Of a DNA stretch of 64,000 bases, positions 1 to 12,093 are shown in pieces (position 1 is the first letter of the stretch; each line of letters starts with the position of its first letter). Position numbers and translations under genes: made by a program. The stretch spans positions 1 through 64,000 of the forward strand of contig JADCEL010000038.1 of NCBI GenBank assembly GCA_020250125.1, given 5' to 3'. This stretch comes from Rhodobacter sp. Its GTDB lineage: Bacteria; Pseudomonadota; Alphaproteobacteria; Rhodobacterales; Rhodobacteraceae. The notes under the pieces are model-generated. The model had not been told where the DNA came from, did no database searches, and saw only the letters and a program-made list of their open reading frames with translations.

Positions 1-19
1 CCTGCGCAATTCGGGAAGC

Positions 20-260
20 GCGATCTCTCTGGCAGGGGCCATCGCCCCTGCCAGAGCGCTTGGCTGGCATCAGGACCGGCCGGGGGCCACAGCCCCCGGC
101 CAGCGCCCGACCCGCCGCCGGCGGGCGCTTCGCCCCCGCCGGGTCGGGCGCTGGCCTGCGTTGTTCCCGAACCTGCCGGTGAACGGGGCACCGTCGCGTG
201 CGGGCGGGGGAAACACGGGTCGCGTTTCCTGATTCCGCCCGCACTGACGAAGGCAGTTTC
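20..260 (-). repeat. Dispersed inverted copy of a ~240-bp hairpin-rich repeat
   Basis: Read on the minus strand this stretch matches, block by block and in the same order, the unit tandemly repeated at 24054-24805. The blocks are an AAACGCGACCC... palindrome, a 'gacggtgcc...ccggcagg' block, a long stem built on GCCAGCGCCCGACCC / GGGTCGGGCGCTGGC, a CCGGGGGC/GCCCCCGG stem, 'ccggtcctgat', and a GGCAGGGG/CCCCTGCC stem. The match is clear by eye; the boundaries are approximate. No coding capacity is apparent. Confidence 0.75.
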
Positions 261-906
261 ACCGCTTCAGGGGCCGGGGCCATTATCGCCCCGGCCCTGC
301 GGTGCGCGTGCAGCATGCCCGCCGGGGCGGGGGCTGGCCTTCATTGCCCTTGCAGGTAAGGTCCTTGCGGGGCCGTGGCCCCCGACCGGGCGGGGAAACG
401 CGCTGCGTTTCCCTGTCCGCCCGGAACGCAAGCCGCCTTTCCGGCGGATCAGAAGGATGCTCCCCTCCGGCAAGGGGCGGGGATGCCTGTCCGGCACCCT
501 GCCGGCAACCGCACCGGCCCGGATGTCCGCAACCGGCACCGGACGGGCGCGGTCGTGCAGACCGGTTGCGCGGGCCGCAGGGCCCCGATCACCGGTCCGG
601 CCAGCGGTGCGACAGGCCCAAGCCCTTGTCGCGGGTGCAGGTGACTGCGGCGGCGCAGGCTTGCAGAGACAAGGACCCGGCAGGCCGCGCCCGCATCGCC
701 GACGCCGGGGCCATCGCCGGCACGGCGGGCGTCAGGCCCGACGCGCAGGGCGCGGGGCAGACAGGCCGGGCCGTTGCGCCCCCGGCGGGGTCGCCTGCTG
801 CCGCTTTACCGGCTGATCCCTCAATTCCTGATGACACCCCCCTGAAAGCAAACGATACAGAAGGCGCGCCCGCCGTGTGGCGCCTGTTTTGCCGAAAGGA
901 GCTGCC
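261..906. other. Gene-free GC-rich region upstream of glpK
   Basis: No open frame here has recognisable protein content; the long minus-strand frame that enters from glpK is an antisense shadow. The stretch holds a small palindrome (GGAAACGCG / CGCGTTTCC type, about 394-412) and other C/G-rich inverted repeats that resemble a decayed second copy of the repeat at 20-260. The glpK ribosome binding site (AAAGGA, about 895-900) closes the region. No convincing promoter was identified. Confidence 0.5.
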
Positions 907-2390
<1,484 letters not shown>

Positions 2391-2394
<4 letters not shown>

Positions 2395-3530
2395 TCGCCC
2401 CGTTTCAGCTGCTGCTGCCCGGACGCATCCTGTTCGGGCGGGGCGAGGCGGCGAAAACCGCCGGGCTGGCCGCCGCGTTCGGTCCCCGCGTTCTGTTGGT
2501 GCATGGCCGCGATGCCGGGCGCGCCGCCTGGCTCAGGGCAGATCTGGACCGGGCCGGGTCCGGGGTGCAGGCCCTGACCTGCGCGACAGAGCCTGACCTG
2601 CCGATGCTGGAGGCTGCCCTGGCCCGGGGGCGGGTCTTTGCCCCCGATGTGGTGATCGGCCTGGGGGGCGGGGCGGTTCTTGATCTGGCCAAGGCGCTTG
2701 CCGCCCTGATCCCGGCCACGGGGGCGGTGGCGGACCATCTGGAGGGCGTCGGGCAGGGCTTGCCCTTGACGCAAGGCCCGCTGCCCTTCATCGCCGTGCC
2801 GACCACATCGGGCACCGGGGCCGAGGCCACGAAGAATGCGGTGATCAACGTGCCCGCGCAGCGCCGCAAGGTGTCGCTGCGCGATGACCGGATGATGGCG
2901 CGGCTGGCGATTGTCGATCCGGCGCTGACCGACGGCTGCCCTCGCGGCGTTACGCTGGCCTCCGGCCTGGATGCGCTGACGCAGGTGATCGAGCCCTATC
3001 TGTGCAACCGGGCAAATCCGGGCACCGATGCGCTGGCCCGCGCCGCGATTCCGGTGGCGCTGGCGGCGCTGCCCGCGCTGATGCAGGGCGAAGATGCCGC
3101 CGCGCGCGATGCCATGGCCTGGGTCAGCCTGTCGGGGGGGATTGCCCTGGCCAATGCGGGCCTCGGCGCGGTGCATGGGCTGGCCGGGGTGATCGGCGGC
3201 ATGACCGGTGCCGCGCATGGCGCAATCTGCGGCACGCTGCTGCCCTTCGTGATCGCGGCGAACCGTGCGGCGGTGCCCCCCGGACCGATTGCAGAGCGTC
3301 TGGCAGAAATGGACGCAATGCTGTCGGCGGCCTTCGGCGGCGGGCCGGGAACCGAGGCGCTGCACCGCTGGTCGCGCCGCAACGGCCTGCCCGGCCTGTC
3401 GGCCCTTGGGCTGGATGCCGGGGATCACGGCCGCGTTGCGGCAGCGGCGGTGGCGGCATCATCGATGAAGGCAAATCCGGTGGTCCTGTCCGAGGCGGTT
3501 CTGCAGGCTGTCCTGCGCGCGGCCGGGTAA
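2391..3530 (+). CDS. Iron-containing-type alcohol dehydrogenase
   Basis: 379-residue group III (Fe-ADH) dehydrogenase, expected to interconvert an alcohol and an aldehyde or ketone with NAD(P). The nucleotide-binding [13 protein letters not shown] lies at about 90-102 and [11 protein letters not shown] at 137-147. Of the four usual metal ligands, Asp194 ([10 protein letters not shown]), His262 (VHGLAG) and His276 (AAHG) are present. The second ligand, normally His in DALTHAIE, is Gln198. That leaves an Asp/His/His set, as in zinc-dependent glycerol dehydrogenases, although overall the protein resembles Fe-ADHs rather than GldA. Overlap with glpK suggests a role in glycerol or short-diol metabolism, but the substrate cannot be read from sequence. 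Confidence 0.85.
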
Positions 3531-3648
3531 CGGTGCCGGGGCAGGGATACTCGGATGGGGATGTCGAACAACCTGTGCCCCAAACCCGCTTGGGATGATC
3601 GCCTGCCGCCAAACATGGGCGGACCGGGTGGCATGACGGGGGGCAGGG

Positions 3649-4752
3649 GTGTTCGACGCGGGGCATGAGTACCGGCTGGTGCTTGCCTCGCTTGCGGTGG
3701 CGATGATGGCCGGGTTCACCGGCCTGTCGCTGACGCTCGGTGCCCCGAAGCTTCCGGCGGGGCGGCGCAAGGCCGTTGTCTTGATGTCTGCCATGGCGCT
3801 GGGCAGGGGCATCTGGTCGATGCACTTCGTGGCGATGCTGGGCCTGCAACTGCCGTTTCTGTTCTGCTATGATGCCCTGATCACGCTGATATCGGCGCTT
3901 GTGGCGATCCTGATCACGGGCATCGCCCTTCTGGTGCTGCATTTCGTGCCGCGCAGCACAGCCTCGATCACCGGGGCGGGGGTGATCACCGGCATCGGGA
4001 TTGGGGTCATGCATTGCATCGGCATGTCGGGGATGGAACTGTGCCGCCCGGTCCATACCCCTTTGGGCCTGGTGCTGGCCTTTGCCGCTTCGATCCTTTT
4101 GAGCATGGCTGCGGTCTGGCTGGCCTGCGGCGAACGCGGGCGGCGCAGCATCCTGCCGGGGACGGCGGGCTTCGGTCTTGCGGTGTTCCCGGCGCACTTT
4201 CTTGCGATGGCCGGAACCTTGTTCCTGGCGCTGCGGGATGTGACGGCGGCGGGACCGGCGATGGGCAACGAAAGCCTGGCGCTGCCGGTCACGCCCGGCG
4301 CTTTCCTGATTTCGGCGGCATTCCTGCTGACGGGTGTCACCTTTGCGCCCGAAACGGCGGCAGGGGTGCCGCCTGCCCGGACGGTGGAGGTGCCATCCCG
4401 GCCCGTGATGCCTTTGCCCGGCGATGCCCGCATCCCCTATGCGCGCGGGAACCAAATCTTCTTTCCGGACGGGGCGCAGGTGGCCGCCCTGCGCGCCCTG
4501 GGGCATTACACCATCCTGTACCACCGCAGTGAAAAACTGTTCTGCCCCTGGTCGATTTCGGATGCGGAAAAGCGGCTGGCCCCCGCTTTCCTGAAGGTTC
4601 ATCGCATCTGCCTGATCAATCCGCGCCTTGTGACCGGATTCGAAAGGCTGAAGGATAGGGGGCTGTGCTTTTTCGGCGGTGTCGGGCCGCCGCTTCGGGT
4701 GCCTGTCAGCCGGTCCCACCTGAAGGCCGTGCGCGAGGCGCCGGGCCTTTGA
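3649..4752 (+). CDS. coxC: MHYT-domain membrane sensor with LytTR output, CoxC-like
   Basis: 367 residues. The N-terminal ~235 residues form a multi-helix membrane sensor with three MHYT-type motifs: SMHFVAM (57-63), VMHCIGMSGM (120-129) and AHFLAM (182-187). These motifs are proposed to bind metal and sense a diatomic gas. Residues about 262-365 resemble a LytTR DNA-binding domain (FLKVHRICLINPRLV). This MHYT-LytTR architecture is known from CoxC and CoxH of Oligotropha carboxidovorans, and coxC precedes coxM there as it does here. It is probably a membrane-anchored transcription factor for the CO dehydrogenase genes. The start is GTG 3649; a later start is possible. A 142-bp spacer separates it from coxM. 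Confidence 0.85.
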   Translation: MFDAGHEYRLVLASLAVAMMAGFTGLSLTLGAPKLPAGRRKAVVLMSAMALGRGIWSMHFVAMLGLQLPFLFCYDALITLISALVAILITGIALLVLHFVPRSTASITGAGVITGIGIGVMHCIGMSGMELCRPVHTPLGLVLAFAASILLSMAAVWLACGERGRRSILPGTAGFGLAVFPAHFLAMAGTLFLALRDVTAAGPAMGNESLALPVTPGAFLISAAFLLTGVTFAPETAAGVPPARTVEVPSRPVMPLPGDARIPYARGNQIFFPDGAQVAALRALGHYTILYHRSEKLFCPWSISDAEKRLAPAFLKVHRICLINPRLVTGFERLKDRGLCFFGGVGPPLRVPVSRSHLKAVREAPGL

Positions 4753-4894
4753 CGCGCTTCGCAGTTGGTGCAGACAAAGCGCACTTCGTGTGATAAAGCG
4801 ATGCTTTGGTGGGTGCAGACTGTGCCACGGGGCGCAGGCAGTGGCACACTGAAGTCACGTGCGCGCTTCGGCAGCACCGCTTTGGGAGGAGCAT
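4753..4894 (+). promoter_or_regulatory. coxC-coxM spacer with direct and inverted repeats, likely cox promoter region
   Basis: The spacer contains two copies of GGTGCAGAC (4767-4775 and 4812-4820, 45 bp apart) and an inverted repeat TGTGCCAC (4821-4828) / GTGGCACA (4841-4848) with a 12-bp centre. GGGAGGA at 4884-4890 is the coxM ribosome binding site. The repeats are seen directly. Their role as binding sites for CoxC or another regulator is inference. Confidence 0.45.
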
Positions 4895-5749
4895 ATGATA
4901 GCAGCGGCGTTCGAATATCATCGACCGGCGGACCTGAAGGGTGCGTTGGGCGTTCTGGCCGAATACGGGGATGACGCAAGGGTGCTGGCGGGGGGGCACA
5001 GCCTGATCCCGATGATGAAACTGCGCATGGCCGCGGTCGGGCATCTGGTTGATCTGCAGGACATTGCCGACCTCAGGGGCATCCGTGTGGCGGATGGCCG
5101 CGTGAAGATCGGCGCGATGACAACCCAGCACGAGATGATTGCCAGCGCAGACCTTGCCGGGGCCGCGCCGATCATCGCCGAGGCGGCCGTGCAGATTGCC
5201 GATCCGCAGGTGCGCTATATGGGCACCGTGGGCGGCAATGTTGCCAACGGCGATCCGGGCAACGATATGCCGGGGCTGATGCAGTGCCTGGACGCAACCT
5301 TTACCCTGGTCGGGCCGGACGGCAGCCGCGAGGTGGCCGCGCGTGACTTTTACCACTCGGCCTATGTCACGGCGCGCGAGGATGGCGAAATCCTGACGCA
5401 GATCAGCTTCGCCGCACCCAAGGGCGGCTACGCCTATGAAAAGCAGAAGCGCAAGATCGGCGATTATGCAACCGCCGCCTGCGCCGTCCAGCTGACAAAG
5501 GCCGGTGGCAAGGTGACATCGGCCGCCATCGCGATGACGAACCTTTCCGACACGCCGGTCTTCTCGGATGCGGCGGGCGCGGCCCTTGTCGGAACCTCGG
5601 GCGATGCAGCGGCGGTGAAGGCCGCCGTGACGGCTGCCGTGGCCGCGATCAACCCGACGGGCGACAATCGCGGCCCTGCCGAATTCAAGCGCCACATTGC
5701 GGGCATCATCATCGGGCGCGCCATCACGCGCGCCCTGTCGCGGGCCTGA
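4895..5749 (+). CDS. coxM: CO dehydrogenase medium (FAD) subunit
   Basis: 284 residues; the flavoprotein subunit of aerobic carbon-monoxide dehydrogenase, passing electrons from the iron-sulfur subunit via FAD toward quinone. The FAD-binding motifs AGGHS (32-36) and TVGGN (111-115) sit at the same residue numbers as I recall for Oligotropha CoxM. The start is ATG 4895, four bases after a strong GGGAGGA; an upstream in-frame GTG at 4859 would add an unlikely N-terminal tail. It is followed directly by coxS and coxL in the canonical M-S-L order. Confidence 0.96.
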   Translation: MIAAAFEYHRPADLKGALGVLAEYGDDARVLAGGHSLIPMMKLRMAAVGHLVDLQDIADLRGIRVADGRVKIGAMTTQHEMIASADLAGAAPIIAEAAVQIADPQVRYMGTVGGNVANGDPGNDMPGLMQCLDATFTLVGPDGSREVAARDFYHSAYVTAREDGEILTQISFAAPKGGYAYEKQKRKIGDYATAACAVQLTKAGGKVTSAAIAMTNLSDTPVFSDAAGAALVGTSGDAAAVKAAVTAAVAAINPTGDNRGPAEFKRHIAGIIIGRAITRALSRA

Positions 5750-5762
5750 AGGGGGGATGACC

Positions 5763-6253
<491 letters not shown>

Positions 6254-6257
<4 letters not shown>

Positions 6258-8674
6258 ACGACCTGACCCCGACACCGCAAGAACGGACCGCAAAGCTCAA
6301 GGGTCTTGGCACCTCGCGCAAGCGGGTCGAGGATGCGCGCTTTACCCAAGGCAAGGGCAATTACGTTGACGACATCAAGATGCCGGGCATGTTGCACGGC
6401 GATTTCGTCCGCTCGCCCTATGCCCATGCGCGGGTGAAATCGATCAACGCCGATGCGGCCAGGGCGCTGCCAGGCGTGATTGCCGTGCTGACGGCGGCAG
6501 ACCTTGCGCCCTTGAACCTGCATTGGATGCCGACACTGGCCGGCGACAGGCAGATGGTGCTGGCCGATGGCAAGGTGCTGTTCCAGGGCCAGGAAGTGGC
6601 TTTTGTCGTGGCGACCGACCGCTATGTCTGCGCCGATGCCATCGAACTGGTCGAAGTGGACTACGAAGAACTGCCCGTGGTCACCGATCCGTTCAAGGCG
6701 CTGGAGCCGGGGGCACCGGTGCTGCGCGAGGATCTGGCGGGCCAGACCAGCGGCGCGCATGGCGCGCGGCGGCACCACAACCATATCTTCCTGTGGGAAA
6801 CCGGGGACGAGTCGGCAACCAACCAGGCCATTGAGGCGGCCGAAGTGGTGGCCGAAGAGATGATCTATTACCACCGTGTCCACCCCTGCCCCCTGGAAAC
6901 CTGCGGCTGTGTTGCCAGCATGGACAAGGTCAACGGCAAGCTGACCGTGTTCGGAACCTTCCAGGCACCGCATGTGGTGCGCACGGTCGCCTCTTTGCTG
7001 TCGGGGATCGAAGAGCACAACATCCGCGTGGTATCGCCCGACATCGGCGGCGGCTTTGGCAACAAGGTGGGGGTCTATCCGGGCTATGTCTGTTCCATCG
7101 TCGCCTCGATCGTCACGGGAAAGCCGGTGAAGTGGATCGAAGACCGGATGGACAATCTGATGGCCACCGCCTTTGCCCGCGACTACTGGATGAAGGGGCG
7201 GATCAGCGCCACGAAGGACGGCAGGATCACCGGGCTGCACTGCCATGTGACCGCCGACCATGGCGCTTTTGATGCCTGCGCGGACCCCACCAAATTTCCG
7301 GCAGGCTTCTTTCACATCTGCACCGGCAGCTATGACATTCCGGTGGCTTATGTGGGCGTCGACGGGGTTTACACCAACAAGGCCCCCGGCGGCGTGGCGT
7401 ACCGCTGTTCGTTCCGCGTCACCGAGGCCGCCTATTTCATCGAACGGATGATCGAGGTTCTGGCGATGGAACTGGGGATGGATGCGGCCGAGCTGCGCGC
7501 GAAGAACTTCATCCGCAAGGACCAGTTCCCCTACAATTCGGCGCTGGGCTGGGAATATGATTCGGGCGATTACCACACCGCCTGGGACAAGGCACTGGCG
7601 GCGGTGGATTATGCCGGGCTGCGGCGCGAGCAGGCAGAGCGGGTTGCGGCCTTCAAGCGCGGCGAGACGCGGAAACTGCTGGGCATCGGCCTGACGCATT
7701 TCACCGAGATTGTCGGCGCCGGGCCGGTGAAGAACTGCGACATCCTGGGAATGGGCATGTTTGATTCCTGCGAAATCCGCATTCACCCGACGGGCAGCGC
7801 CATTGCCCGGCTGGGCACGATCAGCCAGGGTCAGGGCCATGCCACGACCTTTGCCCAGATTCTGGCGACCGAGATCGGCCTGCCCGCCGACAGCATCACG
7901 ATTGAGGAAGGCGATACCGATACGGCGCCTTACGGCCTTGGCACCTATGGCTCGCGCTCAACCCCGGTGGCCGGGGCGGCAACGGCAATGGCGGGGCGCA
8001 AGATCCGCGCCAAGGCGCAGATGATTGCGGCCTGGCTGCTGGAGGTACACGACGGCGATCTCGAATGGGACATCGACCGCTTCGTGGTCAAGGGCGCGCC
8101 CGAGCGGTTCAAGACGATGAAGGACATCGCCTATGCCGCCTATCACAACGCCATTCCGGGTATCGAGCCGGGGCTGGAGGCGGTCAGCTATTACGACCCG
8201 CCGAACATGACCTATCCCTTCGGGGCCTATGTCTGCGTCATGGAGATTGACGTGGATACGGGCACGCATGAGGTGCGCCAGTTCTACGCGCTGGACGACT
8301 GCGGCACGCGGATCAACCCGATGATCATCGAAGGCCAGGTCCATGGCGGGTTGACCGAGGCGCTGGCCATCGCCATGGGGCAGGAGATTGCCTATGACGC
8401 GATCGGCAACTGCAAGAATTCCACGCTGATGGATTTCTTCCTGCCGACGGCCGTCGAGACGCCGCATTACACCACAGACCACACCGAAACCCCGTCGCCC
8501 CACCATCCGATCGGGGCCAAGGGGGTGGGCGAAAGCCCGAACGTGGGCGGGGTTCCGGCGTTTTCCAACGCGGTGCATGATGCGTTCCGGGCCTTTGGGT
8601 TGCGTCAGGCGCATATGCCGCATGACCATTGGCGCATCTGGAAGATCGCCAACCAGCTTGGGCTGCATGGCTGA
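6254..8674 (+). CDS. coxL: CO dehydrogenase large (molybdenum) subunit, form I
   Basis: 806 residues, matching family length. This catalytic subunit oxidises CO to CO2 at a Mo-S-Cu site bound by molybdopterin cytosine dinucleotide. The active-site loop reads AYRCSFR with Cys385, the Cu-binding Cys of form I enzymes, not the AYRGAGR of form II or putative CODHs. The catalytic Glu is Glu760 in KGVGESPN. Cofactor-binding stretches such as DIGGGFGNK are present. The start is ATG 6254, overlapping coxS; a longer frame from 6065 only reads antiphase through coxS. The 324-bp gap after this gene is unusual because coxD normally follows closely. Confidence 0.97.
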
Positions 8675-8726
8675 GAGAGGAGCGGGGCATCGTCGAGTCA
8701 GCACAGATGGTCGTGCCATGCCTCTT

Positions 8727-8816
8727 GCCTGATTTGTCCGTCGACAAATCAGGCCGCGCCTGCCTGCCCGTGGCAGGCGCGTTTCCGCGCCCGCCCAGGC
8801 AGGCGCGGCCTGATTT
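8727..8816 (+). promoter_or_regulatory. Mutually exclusive hairpins in the coxL-coxD spacer
   Basis: The 8675-8998 spacer has no gene. Segment A (8727-8738, GCCTGATTTGTC) is the perfect complement of 8743-8754 with a 4-base loop. The overlapping segment B (8746-8765) is a perfect 20-base complement of C (8797-8816). A:B and B:C cannot form together. A further 6-bp hairpin (8762-8767 / 8773-8778) lies in the B:C region. This geometry is attenuator-like, but it may equally be a mobile hairpin repeat or mRNA-processing element. No T-tract follows. Confidence 0.5.
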
Positions 8817-8998
8817 CCCGGCCATATCCCGGGACCTGCCCCCCTTGCCCTGCGGCTTGCGCCTTCGGGCAACGGGCCGGGTCATGCTCTACCGGAGCGT
8901 GACCTTGTCGGCCCGGGGACGAAATCGGACAGGGATGCCTTGGATCCGCGGTGACTTCAGGGATGGACGGGGCGGCCGGGGTGCCGCCCTGCATCCTC

Positions 8999-9877
8999 AT
9001 GAGTGATTGGCAAACCCTTCGGGACGATCTGGCACGGCAGGGCTATGTCGCCACTGCCGATCTGGCCATGGCGCTGCATATCGCGGTGGTGCTGGGCCGC
9101 CCGATCCTGCTGGAAGGGGCGGCGGGGGTGGGCAAGACCGAGGTCGCCCGCGCCTTGGCGCAGGCCCGCGACACGCAACTGATCCGCCTGCAATGCTACG
9201 AAGGGCTGGATGCGGCGCAGGCGATTTACGAATGGAATTACCAGCGGCAGCTTCTGGCAATCCGCGCCGCCGCCGAGGATGGGCAAACCGGGCGGTCGGT
9301 GGAACAGCGCATCTTTTCAGAGGAATTCCTGCTGGAACGCCCCCTGCTGCGCGCCATCCGCCAGCCGGTGGCCCCGGTGCTGCTGATCGACGAGATCGAC
9401 CGCGCGGACGAGGAATTCGAAGCCTATCTGTTGGAGGTGCTGTCAGATTTCCAGATCACCGTGCCGGAACTGGGCACGATCCGCGCCGTCACCCGGCCCA
9501 TCGTGGTGCTGACCGCCAATGGCACCCGCGATCTGAGCGATGCGTTGCGGCGGCGCTGCATCTATGCCCATGTCGATTACCCCGACCGCGAAACGGAACT
9601 GGCGATCCTGCACGCACGCCTGCCGCAGATCGAGGACGCCTTCGGGCGGCAGATCGTGGGCTTCGTGCAGGCGCTGCGCAAGGAAGACCTGGAAAAGACG
9701 CCCGGCGTGGCCGAGATGCTGGATTTCGCCGCCGCCCTGGCCGGTCTGGGCGTGAATGACCTGACCGACGATCCGCTGCGGTTGCAGGCGACGCTGGCCA
9801 CCTTGCTGAAAACGCAAGCCGACCGGGGCCAGGTGCCAACGGAAGTGGCGCAGCGCCTGGCGGGGAAGGCGGCATGA
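8999..9877 (+). CDS. coxD: MoxR-type AAA+ ATPase, CODH maturation
   Basis: 292 residues. The Walker A is GAAGVGKTE (40-48) and the Walker B is VLLIDEID (127-134), followed by the sensor LTANGTRDLSDALRRRC. In Oligotropha, CoxD is needed to put the bridging sulfur into the Mo-Cu site of apo-CODH. Order and length match coxD. The start ATG 8999 begins MSDWQTL; an earlier in-frame start at 8951 lacks family similarity. It overlaps coxE by four bases. Confidence 0.93.
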   Translation: MSDWQTLRDDLARQGYVATADLAMALHIAVVLGRPILLEGAAGVGKTEVARALAQARDTQLIRLQCYEGLDAAQAIYEWNYQRQLLAIRAAAEDGQTGRSVEQRIFSEEFLLERPLLRAIRQPVAPVLLIDEIDRADEEFEAYLLEVLSDFQITVPELGTIRAVTRPIVVLTANGTRDLSDALRRRCIYAHVDYPDRETELAILHARLPQIEDAFGRQIVGFVQALRKEDLEKTPGVAEMLDFAAALAGLGVNDLTDDPLRLQATLATLLKTQADRGQVPTEVAQRLAGKAA

Positions 9878-11052
9878 GCCGCGTCACCCGCTTTGCCGCG
9901 CGCGATCCCGGTCCTGCGGCACGGCTGGCGGGGTTCATGGACCATCTGCGCAGCCACGGCTTTCGCCTGGGCGTGGCCGAGACGGAAACGGCGCTGCGCG
10001 CGCTGGAGGCAGTGGGCGCGGTGCAGCCCGATGCGGTGCGCAGGGCGCTGAAGGCGGTCTGCTCGGGCTGCGCCGGGGATGTGGCGCGGTTTGACGACCT
10101 TTTCGACAGTTTCTGGCGCAACGGCGGGCGCGTGCGGCAAAAGGTGATGCCGGACCGCGCCGGTGCGCCCAGACACACCCGCACCTCACAGACCGCCGAA
10201 GGGCAGGACAGCGGCAGCGGTGGCAGCCCCCATGCGCCCGAAGGTGGCGAGGGCGAGGCCGAGGCGGGCGGCGAGGGGCGGCTTGTCGCCTCGCGCGTGC
10301 GCAACCTGATGAAGACCGACCTGCGAAAGGTCGTCTCGGCCGAGGATATCCATCAGGCAGAAGCCGTGGCCCGGCAGCTGGGCGAAGCAATCCGCGACCG
10401 GCGGTCGCGCCGGCGCCGCGCCGCGCGCAAGGGGGCGATGATCGATCTGCGCCGGACCCTGCGCGCCAGCCTGGCCACTGGCGGCGAGCCGCTGCGGCTG
10501 GCGCGGCGCACACGGCCCGACCGGCCGGTGAAGATCGTGGCGCTGTGCGATGTCTCGGGGTCGATGGCGGTCTATGCGCGGCCCTTTCTGGCCTTTCTGG
10601 CGGGGCTGATGCGGGCGGACGACGCTGCGGATGCCTATCTGTTCCATACGCGCCTGGTGCGGATCACCGAGGCGCTGCGCGATGACGATCCGTTGCGGGC
10701 GCTGAACCGGATCACGCTGCTGGCCGACGGGTTTGGCGGCGGGTCGCGGATTGGCGGCGCGCTGGACGACTTCGCGCGCGGGCAGGCGCGGCGGTTCGTC
10801 AACGGGCGCACGGTGGTGATGATCCTGTCCGATGGCTATGACAGCGCCACCCCCGAGGTCATCGGCGGGGCACTGGCGCGGCTGAAAAAGCGCGGCTGCC
10901 GGGTGATCTGGCTGAACCCGCTGAAGGGCTGGACCGGCTACGCGCCCGTGGCCCAGGCCATGGCCGCCGCCCTGCCGCATCTAAATCTTTTCGCTGCCGC
11001 CGCTACACTCGCCGACCTTGCGGCCCTGGACAGAGAGCTTGCCCGGATATGA
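9874..11052 (+). CDS. coxE: VWA-domain protein, CODH maturation
   Basis: 392 residues with a C-terminal von Willebrand A domain. The MIDAS motif DVSGSM lies at 226-231 (ALCDVSGSM), followed by ILSDGYDSA. Residues ~95-140 are a low-complexity Gly/Glu/Ser linker. CoxE proteins partner the CoxD ATPase (MoxR-VWA pair) and are implicated with CoxF in copper insertion into CO dehydrogenase. It overlaps coxD and coxF by four bases each, so the three are expected as one translational unit. Confidence 0.93.
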   Translation: MSRVTRFAARDPGPAARLAGFMDHLRSHGFRLGVAETETALRALEAVGAVQPDAVRRALKAVCSGCAGDVARFDDLFDSFWRNGGRVRQKVMPDRAGAPRHTRTSQTAEGQDSGSGGSPHAPEGGEGEAEAGGEGRLVASRVRNLMKTDLRKVVSAEDIHQAEAVARQLGEAIRDRRSRRRRAARKGAMIDLRRTLRASLATGGEPLRLARRTRPDRPVKIVALCDVSGSMAVYARPFLAFLAGLMRADDAADAYLFHTRLVRITEALRDDDPLRALNRITLLADGFGGGSRIGGALDDFARGQARRFVNGRTVVMILSDGYDSATPEVIGGALARLKKRGCRVIWLNPLKGWTGYAPVAQAMAAALPHLNLFAAAATLADLAALDRELARI

Positions 11053-11882
11053 CCGATGCGCGCCGGACACAGCACCTGGAACGCGAAATCAGCCGGTTGC
11101 GCGCCGAAGGCCGCCCCTTTGCCGTGGCGACCATCGTGCGCACGGTGGATGCCACCCCGGCCAAGCCCGGGACCAAGGCACTGCTTCTGGGCGATGGCAC
11201 GCTGGTCAAGGGCTGGATCGGCGGCGGCTGCGCGCGCGCTGCCGTGGCCAGGGCCGCCATTGCCGCCGTGGCACAGGGCAGGCCGCAATTCGTGTCACTG
11301 CGGCCCGAAGACCTGCTGGCGGCCGAAGGCGTGGCCCCGGACGAGGAACGTGACGGCATCCGCTTTGCCCGCAACGGCTGCCCCAGCAAAGGGTCGATGG
11401 ACATCTTTGTGGAACCCGAACTGCCGCAGCCGCGCCTGGTGATCTTTGGCGCGGGACCGGTGGCGCTGGCGCTGGCTGACCTCGCCGCCCGGTTTGACCT
11501 GCACCGCACGCTCTGCGCGCCGGGGCTGTCCGGGGCAGAGGCGGACGTGGTCCAGGACGGCATGGTGATCGATACCGGTGGTGCTGCGCAACGCTTTGTC
11601 GTGGTGGCAACCCAGGGCAAGAGTGACGAGGCGGCCCTGCGCGCGGCGCTGGCCGGTGGGGCGGGCTATGTCGCCTTCGTTGGCAGCCGCCGGAAATTCG
11701 GCACTTTGTCGGCACGTCTGGCGCAGGGTGGGATCGACCCGGCGGCGCTTGCAGCCGTACATGCGCCGGCGGGGCTGGACATTCACGCGATCACGCCCGA
11801 TGAGATTGCCCTGTCGATCCTGGCCCAGATCGTGGCGCTGCGCCGCGCGGGCGACCGGGGGGTGGCAGGTGGCGAAGGTTAG
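11049..11882 (+). CDS. coxF: XdhC/CoxF-family maturation factor
   Basis: 277 residues of the XdhC/CoxI family. The N-terminal part has AIVRTVDATPAKPGTKALL and IGGGCAR; the C-terminal Rossmann-like part has RLVIFGAGPVALALADLA (~130-150) and AFVGSRRKFGTL. Members handle molybdenum cofactor or metal insertion into xanthine-oxidase-family enzymes; CoxF is linked to Cu insertion in CODH. It ends the cox block: no coxG, coxH, coxI or coxK follows in this window. Confidence 0.9.
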   Translation: MTDARRTQHLEREISRLRAEGRPFAVATIVRTVDATPAKPGTKALLLGDGTLVKGWIGGGCARAAVARAAIAAVAQGRPQFVSLRPEDLLAAEGVAPDEERDGIRFARNGCPSKGSMDIFVEPELPQPRLVIFGAGPVALALADLAARFDLHRTLCAPGLSGAEADVVQDGMVIDTGGAAQRFVVVATQGKSDEAALRAALAGGAGYVAFVGSRRKFGTLSARLAQGGIDPAALAAVHAPAGLDIHAITPDEIALSILAQIVALRRAGDRGVAGGEG

Positions 11883-11983
11883 GGCCGCGCTTCTGCGCCT
11901 GCTGCGCTGGCGCAGCCCCGTCGCCGCGATGACCGACGATCAGGCGCAGATCCTGGCCACCCTGCGCTTGCCCTGCTGCTGAT

Positions 11984-12016
11984 CTGGCCTTATCACAACG
12001 TCAGGTCTGGCCCTAA
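11984..12016 (+). promoter_or_regulatory. TauR-box direct repeats upstream of tpa
   Basis: CTGGCCTTAT (11984-11993) and CTGGCCCTAA (12007-12016) are direct repeats 23 bp apart start to start. They resemble the TauR recognition repeats described for Rhodobacter capsulatus (CTGGAC[C/T]TAA, from memory). The second box is also the left part of a perfect inverted repeat: arms GGTCTGGCC (12004-12012) and GGCCAGACC (12017-12025) around CTAA. The boxes lie about 80 bp before the tpa start codon, as expected for an activator site. Confidence 0.8.
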
Positions 12017-12093
12017 GGCCAGACCGTGCAATCCGGGATGATTGCGCATCAGGGCTGTCGGGGACGGCCCCCTCTTCCTTGAAAGGCACAGGT

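Noticed and set aside
11869-11982. 37-codon GTG frame starting inside the coxF stop region
   Set aside because: It reads MAKVRAALLRLLRWRSPVAAM and resembles nothing known, lacks a clear ribosome site and ends just before the TauR boxes; it may be the eroded remnant of a further cox accessory gene, but this cannot be supported.
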